Assembly (NCBI GenBank): GCA_024762795.1
Contig: JANTGS010000027.1
Span: forward strand, 1-32,354
From: Flavobacteriaceae bacterium
GTDB taxonomy: Bacteria > Bacteroidota > Bacteroidia > Flavobacteriales > Flavobacteriaceae
Reading direction: 5' to 3'
Length of the DNA: 32,354 bases
Positions 8,416 to 17,229 of this stretch are shown here, one piece after another; position 1 is the first letter of the stretch; the number at the start of each line of letters is the position of its first letter. Under the pieces are notes generated by a model. It was not told the origin of the DNA. It saw nothing but the letters and a program-made list of their open reading frames with translations, and searched no databases. The position numbers and the translations under genes were made by a program.

Positions 8416-11385
8416 TTATTGTTTAACTTTAATATCTTTATAATTGAACAAATAATCAATATCTAATTCTTTTACTACCCCCAGTTTTTTTAAAGCCTTA
8501 AGGTCCATATCCTTTTTATTTCCAATAACCAGGGCTGTATATTTACCTCCTTTGATATTGTTGTCAAAGAAAGATTTCAGATCTTCTATGGTCATATTCT
8601 CAATGGTACTGTATATCTCTTTTCTGATGTCATGATCTATACCTCTTTTTTTAAGACTCTCGTAATTCCAAAAGATTCCCGACTTGGTAATACGTTGTGC
8701 AGCAATCTTCTTTAAAGTAGCTTCCTTAGCCTGTTTAAATTGCCTTTCAGCTTCCGGCATATTGTTCATAAGGTCCATCATGGCATCAACAGCCTGAGGC
8801 AACTTATTGGCCTGAGTACCCACATAAGCATAGATATAATCGGGATCATTTAGCTTTTTACCTGCAGAATATGAGGCAAAAGCACTGTAAGCCAAAGACT
8901 TCGATTCTCTGATTTCCTGGAAAACAATTGAGGATAAACCACTGCCAAAATAGGTGTTGAACAGTTGAGATTTAGCAAGTTTTCCAGCATCAAATTTATC
9001 GCCTTTGGCCACAAAGATCATTTCAGACTGTACCATATCAAAATTGACAAAATAAACCTTATTTCCCGTTTGCTGTTCTTTATAAACCACCGCTTCAGGA
9101 TAATCCTTTAATTCAGCCTGTAACTTATGATCTTTATTCAATGCGGCTACAGCAGCATCAACATCTTTTCCATAATAAAAGATTCTTTGTTTATAATCTT
9201 TTAGATTTTTAATAATCTGTACCAGTTCAGCAGGATCTATGTTCTTTAATTCATCAACATTATAAATATTACGTAATCTTGAGTGCTCCCCGTATTTACC
9301 GTAATTAAAAAGGCCATTCCATAAGATATTACTTTTCTGTGTCTTACCATCTTCTCTTGATTTTAAGATTCTGGCAACATATTTATCGTATGATTCCTGA
9401 TCAGGAACTGCATTATTCCATAGATCTTCCAGTAATCTGAGACCTTTGGGCAGATTCTCTTTTAATCCTGAAAGATTTACATTGGTAAGATCATTTCCTG
9501 CACTAACCCCATAATTGATTCCGAGTTTATAGAATTCTTTTTTAACCTCTTCCGGTGACAATTTATCTGTACCCAGAAAATTGAGATAACCCACAGCCAG
9601 TGATAATTTTTTATTGTTATCGCTGCCCATATCAAAGATAAAATTCAAATTAAAAAGATCATTGGTCTTATTTTCGATATAAGACACCTCTACACCATTT
9701 TTTAATTTTGACTTATGAATTTCCTTTTTATAGTCTACAAAAACAGGTTTCATCTCCTCTGCTTTGATCTTATTAAAATTGACCAGAAATTCTGATTGTT
9801 TATCTCTGTTGAGATGAACGGGAGTAATCCCGGGATTCTCAACCTTGGAAATAGTTTTATCTACTCCTTTGCGCTTATAGGTTACCACATAATTATCCTT
9901 ATAGAATTTATTGGCAAAATCAACCAGTTCTTTCTTGGTAACTTTTTTCATCCGGTCGAGTTCACTTACAATATCTGCCCAGTTTTGATGATGTATAAAG
10001 GCATTATAGTATACAGTAGCAAGTCCTGTACCGGATTCAAATTGCTTTAATCTGCTAAGTTTCAAATCATTTACTACAGCATCGATCATCCAGTCATCAA
10101 ATTCTCCTTTCTTTATCTTGTTTACTTCTGAAAGCATCAGATCTTTTACTTCTTCCAAAGACTGACCTGATTTAGGAGAACCACTTAAAAAATGAACTCC
10201 ATAATCATTCTGAAAAAATGTAAAAGAGGAGGAACCCTGAACTTTTTGTTTCTGATTCAGATCTAGATCGAATAATCCGGCCTGACTGTTAGACAGGATC
10301 ATATCAACAAGTTTTACCATCATTGCCTCCTTACTGCCCATTTTATCTGTTCTGTAAGCTACATAAACAGATTCATTTGTAGGTCCGAAAACTTCTTCTA
10401 CCACAGGTTTATCAATAGGTTTTTCAACGGGAAGAACAGGATGTTCCACACTTTTTGAAGGCATTTTCCCAAAAGTATCATCAAGCATCTTAATGGTTTT
10501 ATCAAAGTCCAGATCCCCAACAAGAACTATGGCCATATTTTCAGGAACATAATATTTTTCAAAATAATTATGAATAGCTACCATCGAAGGATTCTTCAGA
10601 TGTTCTGAAGTACCAATAGTGGTTTGCTGTCCGTAAGGATGTGTAGGAAATAAACCTTCAAGGGTTTTTGCAAACATCTTTTGGCCATCATTATCCTGGC
10701 CTCTGTTAAATTCTTCATACACTGCTTCGAGTTCGGTATGGAACAAACGTAAAACCAGTTCACTAAAACGCTCACTTTCCAGAATAGCCCATTTGTTCAG
10801 CTCATTGGAAGGAATTTTATTCTGGTAAACTGTTTCTTCAAACCAGGTATGCGCATTGGTTCCTTGAGCACCAAGTGATCCGGTCATCTTATCATATTCA
10901 TTGGCAACAGAATATTTTGAGGCTTCAAGTGAGGTCTGATCAATCAGATGATAGATTTTCTTTTTCTTTTCTTTGTCGGTTTCGGCCTTATGAAGTTCGT
11001 ACAAATTTGAAATTGAATCCAGTAAAACTTTTTCTTTATCCCAGTTTTGGGTGCCATACTTACTGGTTCCTTTAAAAAGCATATGCTCTAAATAGTGCGC
11101 CAGACCCGTGGTTTCTTTAGGATCATAATTTGAACCTGCACGAACCGCAACATAGGTCTGAATTTTAGGTTCATCAGTATTTTTAGCAAGATAAACTGTA
11201 AAACCATTCTTTAATTTATACAAACGTAACCCGGTTGGATCATTGGCCACTGTTTCATACCTATAGCCATTGGCATCCTTGTTTTCAGATATCTTAGCTT
11301 CTTTTCCTTTAGCGGTTTCTGAATTTCTACAACCAACAAAAGCTATCAATGTTAAAGACAGAATCAGAAATTTTAGATTTTTCAT
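8416..11385 (-). CDS. M16 family zinc metallopeptidase, two-domain lipoprotein
   Basis: This 989-residue protein carries a lipoprotein signal: a charged start, a hydrophobic core and a lipobox with C19 (AFVGC). It is therefore expected in the cell envelope. The N-terminal M16 half contains the inverted zinc motif H97-YLE100-H101 and a downstream glutamate-rich segment (ELEAVYEE) supplying the third ligand. The second half is a paralogous M16 domain without the HxxEH motif, as in pitrilysin-like single-chain enzymes. Such enzymes degrade peptides inside a closed chamber; the substrate is unknown. It starts with ATG, 100 bases downstream of sucD and beyond a strong terminator. No convincing promoter was seen directly in front of it. 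Confidence 0.9.
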   Translation of the reverse strand: MKNLKFLILSLTLIAFVGCRNSETAKGKEAKISENKDANGYRYETVANDPTGLRLYKLKNGFTVYLAKNTDEPKIQTYVAVRAGSNYDPKETTGLAHYLEHMLFKGTSKYGTQNWDKEKVLLDSISNLYELHKAETDKEKKKKIYHLIDQTSLEASKYSVANEYDKMTGSLGAQGTNAHTWFEETVYQNKIPSNELNKWAILESERFSELVLRLFHTELEAVYEEFNRGQDNDGQKMFAKTLEGLFPTHPYGQQTTIGTSEHLKNPSMVAIHNYFEKYYVPENMAIVLVGDLDFDKTIKMLDDTFGKMPSKSVEHPVLPVEKPIDKPVVEEVFGPTNESVYVAYRTDKMGSKEAMMVKLVDMILSNSQAGLFDLDLNQKQKVQGSSSFTFFQNDYGVHFLSGSPKSGQSLEEVKDLMLSEVNKIKKGEFDDWMIDAVVNDLKLSRLKQFESGTGLATVYYNAFIHHQNWADIVSELDRMKKVTKKELVDFANKFYKDNYVVTYKRKGVDKTISKVENPGITPVHLNRDKQSEFLVNFNKIKAEEMKPVFVDYKKEIHKSKLKNGVEVSYIENKTNDLFNLNFIFDMGSDNNKKLSLAVGYLNFLGTDKLSPEEVKKEFYKLGINYGVSAGNDLTNVNLSGLKENLPKGLRLLEDLWNNAVPDQESYDKYVARILKSREDGKTQKSNILWNGLFNYGKYGEHSRLRNIYNVDELKNIDPAELVQIIKNLKDYKQRIFYYGKDVDAAVAALNKDHKLQAELKDYPEAVVYKEQQTGNKVYFVNFDMVQSEMIFVAKGDKFDAGKLAKSQLFNTYFGSGLSSIVFQEIRESKSLAYSAFASYSAGKKLNDPDYIYAYVGTQANKLPQAVDAMMDLMNNMPEAERQFKQAKEATLKKIAAQRITKSGIFWNYESLKKRGIDHDIRKEIYSTIENMTIEDLKSFFDNNIKGGKYTALVIGNKKDMDLKALKKLGVVKELDIDYLFNYKDIKVKQ

Positions 11386-11414
11386 TTAATTTTTTTTTAA
11401 TTTATTCCTATAAA

Positions 11415-11455
11415 AAAAGGCCTGCATCCTTACAAATAAGAAAAGCAGGCCTTTT
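11415..11455 (-). terminator. Strong Rho-independent terminator of sucD
   Basis: A perfect 11-bp stem, AAAAGGCCTGC (11415-11425) and GCAGGCCTTTT (11445-11455), has a 19-base loop. On the minus strand the stem runs directly into a seven-T tract (11418-11412). It starts 31 bases after the sucD stop. The mirrored T tract also allows weaker termination in the other direction. Confidence 0.82.
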
Positions 11456-11485
11456 AGATTTAAAATTTGATGTACTTCAATTATA

Positions 11486-12364
11486 TTATTTTTTTGACAA
11501 AACTTCAGCGACTTTTTTTCCAATCTCTGCAGGAGATTCAACAACATGAATTCCATTTTCCTTTAAGATCTCCATCTTAGCCTGAGCGGTATCATCTTTT
11601 CCTCCAACAATTGCCCCTGCATGACCCATGGTTCTTCCTTTTGGAGCAGTTTGTCCGGCTATAAATCCGATCACAGGTTTACGGTTTCCGTCAGCTTTGA
11701 TCCATCGGGCTGCTTCAGCTTCCAGTTGTCCGCCAATTTCACCTATCATTACAATGGCATCAGTTTCATCATCATTCATAAACATTTCAACAGCTTCTTT
11801 AGTAGTAGTACCAATAATCGGATCTCCACCAATTCCAATAGCCGTTGAGATACCCAGGCCTTGTTTTACAACCTGATCTGCAGCTTCATAAGTCAAAGTT
11901 CCCGATTTTGAAACAACACCTACTCTTCCTTTTTTAAATACAAAACCCGGCATAATTCCTACTTTTGCTTCATCAGAAGTGATTACACCCGGACAGTTAG
12001 GCCCAACCAGACGGGAATCTCTTCCTTCCAGATAACTTTTTACCTTTACCATATCAGCAGTAGGAATACCTTCAGTGATACAAATAATCACTTTGATTCC
12101 GGCCTCAGCCGATTCCATGATCGCATCTGCTGCAAATGCAGGGGGTACAAAGATGATAGAAGTATCAGCACCAACTTCTTTAACAGAATCTGCTACTGTA
12201 TTAAAAACGGGTTTATCAAGATGTGTTTGACCACCTTTACCCGGTGTTACTCCACCAACAACGTTTGTTCCGTAATCGATCATTTGTGAAGCATGAAAAG
12301 TTCCTTCGCTTCCAGTAAAGCCCTGAACTATTATTTTAGAATCTTTATTTACTAATACACTCAT
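11486..12364 (-). CDS. sucD: Succinyl-CoA synthetase (succinate-CoA ligase) alpha subunit
   Basis: SucD forms succinyl-CoA ligase with SucC and performs substrate-level phosphorylation in the TCA cycle. The 292-residue protein shows the N-terminal CoA-binding Rossmann domain ([10 protein letters not shown], 15-24), GPNCPGVI (121-128) and the phosphohistidine H248 in [11 protein letters not shown]. The start is ATG. No sucC lies beside it, as is common in this phylum. The gene follows the lipid A run on the same strand. It has its own -7-type motif upstream and a strong terminator downstream, so it may form a separate unit. Confidence 0.97.
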   Translation of the reverse strand: MSVLVNKDSKIIVQGFTGSEGTFHASQMIDYGTNVVGGVTPGKGGQTHLDKPVFNTVADSVKEVGADTSIIFVPPAFAADAIMESAEAGIKVIICITEGIPTADMVKVKSYLEGRDSRLVGPNCPGVITSDEAKVGIMPGFVFKKGRVGVVSKSGTLTYEAADQVVKQGLGISTAIGIGGDPIIGTTTKEAVEMFMNDDETDAIVMIGEIGGQLEAEAARWIKADGNRKPVIGFIAGQTAPKGRTMGHAGAIVGGKDDTAQAKMEILKENGIHVVESPAEIGKKVAEVLSKK

Positions 12365-12389
12365 TTTATGTTTTATTAAAATTCGAATA

Positions 12390-12397
12390 CAAATGTA
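12390..12397 (-). promoter_or_regulatory. Candidate -7 promoter element for sucD
   Basis: The minus-strand site TACATTTG matches TAnnTTTG exactly, 25 bases before the sucD ATG and inside the 60-base gap to the upstream gene. No -33 TTG is found at the usual distance. Confidence 0.38.
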
Positions 12398-12424
12398 AAT
12401 TATTGTATTTGAAATTCAGTTGAA

Positions 12425-13354
12425 TTATTTCAATTTTTTTATCAATTCAGGTAACTTTCTTAACAAAGCCATTTCTTTATATTTCTCACGGGCTTCTCCA
12501 ACCGGGTAACCAAAATAAACTTTACCTCCCTCCAGTGATTTTGAAACCCCTGATTGAGCCAGGATCACAGCTTTTTTACCAATGGTAACCCCGCTGATGA
12601 TTCCTACTTGCCCCCAAAGGGTTACTTCATCTTCGATAATTGTACAACCGGCAATCCCTACCTGTGAAGCGATAAGACATTTTTTACCGATTACTGTATC
12701 ATGGGCAATTTGTACCTGATTATCTATTTTAGAGCCTTCTTTTATGGTCGTATCGCCGGTAACACCACGGTCAATGGTACAGGCAGCACCAATATCAACA
12801 TGATCTTCGATAACCACTCTTCCACAGGAGATCAGTTTATCAAATCCTGATTCTCTATTCTTAAAATAAAAAGCATCAGAGCCTAAAATTGTTCCCGAAT
12901 GGATCGTAACATGATTACCAATGATGCAATTATCGTAAATAGTTACATTGGGATGAATAGTACAGCCTTCACCTATCTCAACATTATTTCCTATAAATAC
13001 ATTGGGTTGAATAATAGTATTCTTACCTATTTTTGCTGTTGTGGAAATACTTCCTGAAGCTGTTTGAAAAGGCTTAAAATAAACAGAAAGCTTGTTGAAA
13101 TCCCTAAAAGGATCCTCCGAAATCAATAGTGCTTTTCCCCTGGGACACTCAACTTTCTTATTGATCAGAATTACTGTGGCAGCCGATTCCAGGGCTTTGT
13201 CATAATATTTGGGATGATCAACAAAAACTACATCTCCGGGTTCAACTACATGAATCTCGTTAATACCTGTTACCGGAAAATCGGGTTCACCCACAAATTG
13301 GGTATGGGTAATTTTGGCAATCTCTTCTAAAGAATAGGTTCTTGGAAATTTCAT
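12425..13354 (-). CDS. LpxD-like left-handed beta-helix acyltransferase (second paralogue)
   Basis: This 309-residue protein has the LpxD plan: an N-terminal uridine-binding-like domain (about 1-100), then hexapeptide repeats of a left-handed beta-helix (about 105-275) and a short C-terminal tail. The catalytic-type histidine is kept (H218 in QIAHDT). In true LpxD a GSDGFGY-type loop follows the first repeats. Here it reads GSDAFYFKN, so the loop differs from the canonical LpxD encoded at 16142-17188. It may acylate a different UDP-sugar intermediate or use a different acyl chain, but this is inference. It starts with ATG, follows efp by 12 bases on the same strand, and is probably co-transcribed with it. 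Confidence 0.85.
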   Translation of the reverse strand: MKFPRTYSLEEIAKITHTQFVGEPDFPVTGINEIHVVEPGDVVFVDHPKYYDKALESAATVILINKKVECPRGKALLISEDPFRDFNKLSVYFKPFQTASGSISTTAKIGKNTIIQPNVFIGNNVEIGEGCTIHPNVTIYDNCIIGNHVTIHSGTILGSDAFYFKNRESGFDKLISCGRVVIEDHVDIGAACTIDRGVTGDTTIKEGSKIDNQVQIAHDTVIGKKCLIASQVGIAGCTIIEDEVTLWGQVGIISGVTIGKKAVILAQSGVSKSLEGGKVYFGYPVGEAREKYKEMALLRKLPELIKKLK

Positions 13355-13366
13355 GCAGTTAAAGTA

Positions 13367-13933
13367 TTATTGTTTTACTCTTTCGAGATAAGCTCCTTTT
13401 TCTGTATCCACACGGATCTTATCTCCTTCATTGATAAACAGAGGTACATTGATCTTAGCTCCGGTTTCCACTGTAGCAGGTTTGGTGGCATTGGTTGCCG
13501 TATTTCCTTTTACACCGGGCTCTGTATGTGTCACTTCAAGCACAACATTAGAAGGCATTTCAACTGCCAAAGGTAATTCATCGGCTGCACGGATGATTAT
13601 GGTAACAATTTCTCCTTCTTTCAGAAGTTCAGGAGCATCAAGGGCACTTTTTTGTAAAGAGATCTGATTATAATCATCTGTATTCATAAAATGATAAGTA
13701 TCTCCCTCAGGATATAAATACTGATATTTTCGGGTCTCCACTCTCACCTCATCAATTTTATGCCCGGCAGAAAAAGTATTGTCTATTACCTTTCCGGAAG
13801 TCAGACTTTTTAACTTGGTTCTTACAAAAGCAGGACCTTTTCCCGGTTTTACATGTTGAAATTCAATTATTTTATAGGTATCGTTGTTATAAACAATACA
13901 TAATCCTTTTTTTATATCTGAAGTATTTGCCAT
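13367..13933 (-). CDS. efp: Translation elongation factor P
   Basis: EF-P relieves ribosome stalling at consecutive prolines. The 188-residue protein has the KOW-like N-terminal domain with the loop lysine K32 in KPGKGPAF (the position that carries lysine modifications in many bacteria), followed by two OB-fold domains. Near the C terminus it shows NVPLFINEGDKIRVDT, the standard EF-P signature. The start is ATG. It sits inside the lipid A cluster between lpxA and the lpxD-like paralogue, an arrangement I recognise from flavobacteria. No modification enzyme gene is visible in this window. Confidence 0.98.
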   Translation of the reverse strand: MANTSDIKKGLCIVYNNDTYKIIEFQHVKPGKGPAFVRTKLKSLTSGKVIDNTFSAGHKIDEVRVETRKYQYLYPEGDTYHFMNTDDYNQISLQKSALDAPELLKEGEIVTIIIRAADELPLAVEMPSNVVLEVTHTEPGVKGNTATNATKPATVETGAKINVPLFINEGDKIRVDTEKGAYLERVKQ

Positions 13934-13965
13934 TTTTATAGATTAATTATTTTATACTTTGTTTA

Positions 13966-14751
13966 TTAAATATTACTTGTGTATCCTTTCATAATACCGC
14001 GCTGTGATTCCCTGATAAAAGTGATCACTTCATCCCTTTCTGTTGTGGCATCAAGTTCTGCTTCGAGAATTCTCATTGCCTGTGTGGTATTGTTATTTTT
14101 TTGGAACAGAATCCTGTATATATTCTGTATCTCATTTATTTTCTTTGGATCGAATCCTCTTCTTCTCAAACCAATTGAATTGATCCCAATATAGGAAAGA
14201 GGTTCTTTGGCAGCTTTCACATAAGGAGGCACATCTTTTCGCACCAATGAACCTCCTGAGATCATCGCGTGTTTACCAATATGAATAAACTGATGAACTC
14301 CTGCCAGCCCTCCTATGATAGCGTATTCGCCTATTTCCACATGACCGGCAAGTGTAACTCCATTTACGATTATTACATGGTCTTTAATAATACAATCATG
14401 AGCTACATGAGCTGTTGCCATGATCAAACAATGATTACCGATCACAGTTTTTCCGTAGGCCTTTGTTCCTCTGTTTATCGTTACAAATTCTCGAATAGTT
14501 GTATGATCACCAATGATTACTTCAGAATCTTCATTTTCAAATTTCAGATCCTGAGGTATGGCCGAAATTACAGCTCCTGGAAATATCTTACAATTCTTAC
14601 CTATTCTTGCTCCCTCCATGATGGTTACATTGGAACCTATCCAGGTACCTTCTCCTACAGTAACATTGTTATGAATTGTAGTAAAAGGCTCTATTACAAC
14701 ATTGGTAGCTATCTTGGCTCCGGGATGTACGTATGCTAAGGGTTGATTCAT
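13966..14751 (-). CDS. lpxA: UDP-N-acetylglucosamine acyltransferase LpxA
   Basis: LpxA transfers a 3-hydroxyacyl chain from ACP to UDP-GlcNAc in the first step of lipid A synthesis. The 261-residue length nearly equals the E. coli enzyme. Hexapeptide repeats fill residues 1-190, the catalytic histidine is H118 in AHVAHDC, and a C-terminal helical domain follows (LRRRGFDPKKI onward). The start is ATG. The stop lies 32 bases upstream of efp, and only six bases separate the gene from lpxC-fabZ upstream, so the two are almost certainly one transcript. Confidence 0.97.
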   Translation of the reverse strand: MNQPLAYVHPGAKIATNVVIEPFTTIHNNVTVGEGTWIGSNVTIMEGARIGKNCKIFPGAVISAIPQDLKFENEDSEVIIGDHTTIREFVTINRGTKAYGKTVIGNHCLIMATAHVAHDCIIKDHVIIVNGVTLAGHVEIGEYAIIGGLAGVHQFIHIGKHAMISGGSLVRKDVPPYVKAAKEPLSYIGINSIGLRRRGFDPKKINEIQNIYRILFQKNNNTTQAMRILEAELDATTERDEVITFIRESQRGIMKGYTSNI

Positions 14752-14757
14752 CTTTTT

Positions 14758-16152
14758 TTATTTATCTTTTTTTACTATTTGCGCCATTAACTCTGCTTCC
14801 ACAACCAATTTACCATTGGCATATCCATAGGCCTGCATATGACAAATACCTCTTCTTATCGGACTCATTAATTCAGCTTTAAAAATAAGCGTATCCCCCG
14901 GTAGAACTTTTTGTTTAAACTTGACGTTATTCATCTTCATAAAGTAGGTCAGGTAATTCTCAGGATCAGGTACCGAACTCAACACTAAGATTCCACCGCA
15001 CTGAGCCATGGCCTCTATCTGCAGAACTCCCGGCATTACAGGCGCTCCGGGAAAATGCCCGACAAAGTGGGGTTCATTCATGGTAACATTTTTCATTCCA
15101 ACCACATGTTTATCAGATAGCTCAAGGATCCTGTCTATTAATAAGAACGGAGGCCTGTGAGGTAAAATATTCATGATTTCATGTATATCCATTAAGGGCC
15201 GTTGGTTAAGATCGAATTTAGGAACCTTGTTTCGTTTTTCCAGTAAAATGATTTTATACAGTTTTTTAGCAAAATCCGTATTGATCTTATGCCCGGGTTT
15301 ATTAACGATCACTTTTCCCTTTAACCGGGTACCCACCAAAGCGATATCTCCAATTACATCGAGTAATTTATGTCTTGCAGCCTCATTAGGCCAATGCAAG
15401 GTCAGGTTATCGAGAATACCGTTGGGCTTTATCGTTACCTTCTTCTTTTTAAAGGCCTTGCTCAACTTTTCCATGGTTTTATCAGAAAGTGGTTTATCAA
15501 CATAAACAATTGCATTGTTCAGGTCGCCTCCTTTAATAAGATCGTTATCTAATAGCATTTCAATCTCATGCAAAAAACTAAAAGTACGTGCGTTGGCGAT
15601 CTCTTTCTTAAAATCAGAAATCTTTTTTAAAGTTGCATTTTGTGTTCCAAGGATCTTGGTTCCAAAATCAACCATAACGGTCACTTCATAATGATCTGAT
15701 GGCATGATCATGATCTCACTACCACTCTCTTCATCTCTATGCGATATAACTTCCTTTACCTCAAAATATTCTCTATCACTATCCTGCTCAATTATTCCGG
15801 CTTTTTCCAGACTCTCAACAAAAAATTTTGATGAACCATCCATAATGGGAGGCTCTGGTGAATTTACTTCAATTATAATGTTGTCTATATCCAGCCCTAC
15901 AATGGCCGCAAGAACATGCTCAGAAGTATTGATGCTTACCCCATTCTTTTCCAGATTTGTTCCTCTTTGCGTTTTTTTAACAAATGTGGCCAGCGCCTCT
16001 ATTTCTGGCTTACCTTCAAGATCTGTCCTTACAAAACGAATCCCCGTATTAGCTTCGGCAGGTTTAAAGGTGAGTTCAACAAGCTTACCGGTATGAAGAC
16101 CTACACCATTTAGAGATACCTCTTTTTTTATAGTTCTTTGTTTATCGCTCAT
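14758..16152 (-). CDS. lpxC: Fused LpxC deacetylase / FabZ dehydratase
   Basis: This is a bifunctional protein of 464 residues. Residues 1-310 are LpxC, the zinc deacetylase that commits UDP-3-O-acyl-GlcNAc to lipid A; zinc ligands H79, H261 and D265 are present, with E78 and H288 as catalytic candidates. Residues 320-464 are FabZ, the 3-hydroxyacyl-ACP dehydratase, with H366 in GHFPGAPVMPG and E380 in QIEAMAQ. The LpxC-FabZ fusion is known in Bacteroidota and ties lipid A commitment to fatty acid elongation, both of which use 3-hydroxyacyl-ACP. It starts with ATG. Its first bases overlap the end of lpxD by 11 bases, showing tight coupling. Confidence 0.97.
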   Translation of the reverse strand: MSDKQRTIKKEVSLNGVGLHTGKLVELTFKPAEANTGIRFVRTDLEGKPEIEALATFVKKTQRGTNLEKNGVSINTSEHVLAAIVGLDIDNIIIEVNSPEPPIMDGSSKFFVESLEKAGIIEQDSDREYFEVKEVISHRDEESGSEIMIMPSDHYEVTVMVDFGTKILGTQNATLKKISDFKKEIANARTFSFLHEIEMLLDNDLIKGGDLNNAIVYVDKPLSDKTMEKLSKAFKKKKVTIKPNGILDNLTLHWPNEAARHKLLDVIGDIALVGTRLKGKVIVNKPGHKINTDFAKKLYKIILLEKRNKVPKFDLNQRPLMDIHEIMNILPHRPPFLLIDRILELSDKHVVGMKNVTMNEPHFVGHFPGAPVMPGVLQIEAMAQCGGILVLSSVPDPENYLTYFMKMNNVKFKQKVLPGDTLIFKAELMSPIRRGICHMQAYGYANGKLVVEAELMAQIVKKDK

Positions 16153-17188
16153 TTTGATCTTTTTTTATAGTTTGCATTTCCTTTTCAAGAGAATTTAAAC
16201 GTTCAATTATTGTGGGTAAGTTCTTAAAGTGAACATAAGATTTGTTATAATCGGAATAAGGCAATGACGGACTTCCTTGAACGGTATCATCATCTTTTAA
16301 ATTTCGTGAAATACCCGACTGTGCCTGAATTTTAACACGGTCTCCTATAATAAGATGACCAACAATGCCTACCTGACCACCTATCATACAATTCTTACCG
16401 ATCTTGGTAGAACCTGCAATACCTGTTTGAGCAGCAATAATGGTATTTTCTCCAATATCCACATTATGTGCAACCTGAATCTGATTGTCAAGTTTTACCC
16501 CTTTACGGATAAATGTTGATCCAAGCGTAGCTCTGTCGATTGTAGTAGCAGAACCAATATCTACATAATCTTCTATCACCACATTACCAATCTGGGGAAC
16601 TTTATGGAATTTTCCTACAGCATCCGGAGAATAGCCAAATCCGTCAGATCCAATAATCACCCCGCTGTTGATAAAACATTCTTTCCCGATTACGGTATGC
16701 GAATAGATCTTGGCCCCTGAAAAAATAATGGTATTCTCCCCTATTACTGTATTATCGCCTATAAAAACATTGGGATAGATCTTTACATTTTTTCCCAGTT
16801 TTACATTCTTACCTATATATGAAAAAGCTCCAACATAGATATGTTCTCCTAAACTGGCTGATTTATGTATAAAACTGGGCTCTTCAATGCCTTTCAGATC
16901 AAATTTGATCTGATTGTAAAATTCTAAAAGTCTTGAGAATGCCTTGTAAGAATCCTCCACCTTAATCATCGTGGCAGTAACTTGCTTTTCAGGAACAAAA
17001 CTACTGTTTACAATAACTACTGAAGCCTTTGTACTGTATAAATAGGGTTCGTATTTTGGATTTGATAAAAAACTTAACGAACCTTTTATTCCTTCTTCTA
17101 TTTTTGAAAGTTGAAAAACTTCCTCCTTAGGGTTTCCAACAATTTCACCGTTTAAAATCTCAGAGATTTGAGTTGCTGTAAATTTCAT
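16142..17188 (-). CDS. lpxD: UDP-3-O-(3-hydroxyacyl)glucosamine N-acyltransferase LpxD
   Basis: LpxD adds the second 3-hydroxyacyl chain in lipid A synthesis. The 348-residue protein has the N-terminal uridine-binding domain, a hexapeptide-repeat beta-helix (about 105-310) with the canonical GSDGFGY loop (180-186), the catalytic histidine H241 in QVAHN, and a C-terminal helix with coiled-coil character. The ATG at 17188 is chosen because it starts MKFTATQIS, the usual beginning of the family. A TTG at 17245 would add 19 hydrophobic residues and run into the upstream HD gene. The gene overlaps lpxC-fabZ by 11 bases and lies 41 bases below the HD gene. Confidence 0.95.
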   Translation of the reverse strand: MKFTATQISEILNGEIVGNPKEEVFQLSKIEEGIKGSLSFLSNPKYEPYLYSTKASVVIVNSSFVPEKQVTATMIKVEDSYKAFSRLLEFYNQIKFDLKGIEEPSFIHKSASLGEHIYVGAFSYIGKNVKLGKNVKIYPNVFIGDNTVIGENTIIFSGAKIYSHTVIGKECFINSGVIIGSDGFGYSPDAVGKFHKVPQIGNVVIEDYVDIGSATTIDRATLGSTFIRKGVKLDNQIQVAHNVDIGENTIIAAQTGIAGSTKIGKNCMIGGQVGIVGHLIIGDRVKIQAQSGISRNLKDDDTVQGSPSLPYSDYNKSYVHFKNLPTIIERLNSLEKEMQTIKKDQNER

Positions 17189-17229
17189 TGCTGCAAAAAT
17201 AATAAAAATAATAAAGTATTTGGTATTTC

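Noticed and set aside
14269-14739. 156-codon plus-strand open frame opposite lpxA
   Set aside because: It lies wholly antisense to a certain gene, and its composition (many Y, S, C, M) is what repeat-rich beta-helix codons give in the opposite frame.
12750-17000. Recurring short motifs that look like nucleotide repeats
   Set aside because: They are codon traces of the hexapeptide repeats in LpxA and the two LpxD-type proteins, not a CRISPR array or DNA repeat family.
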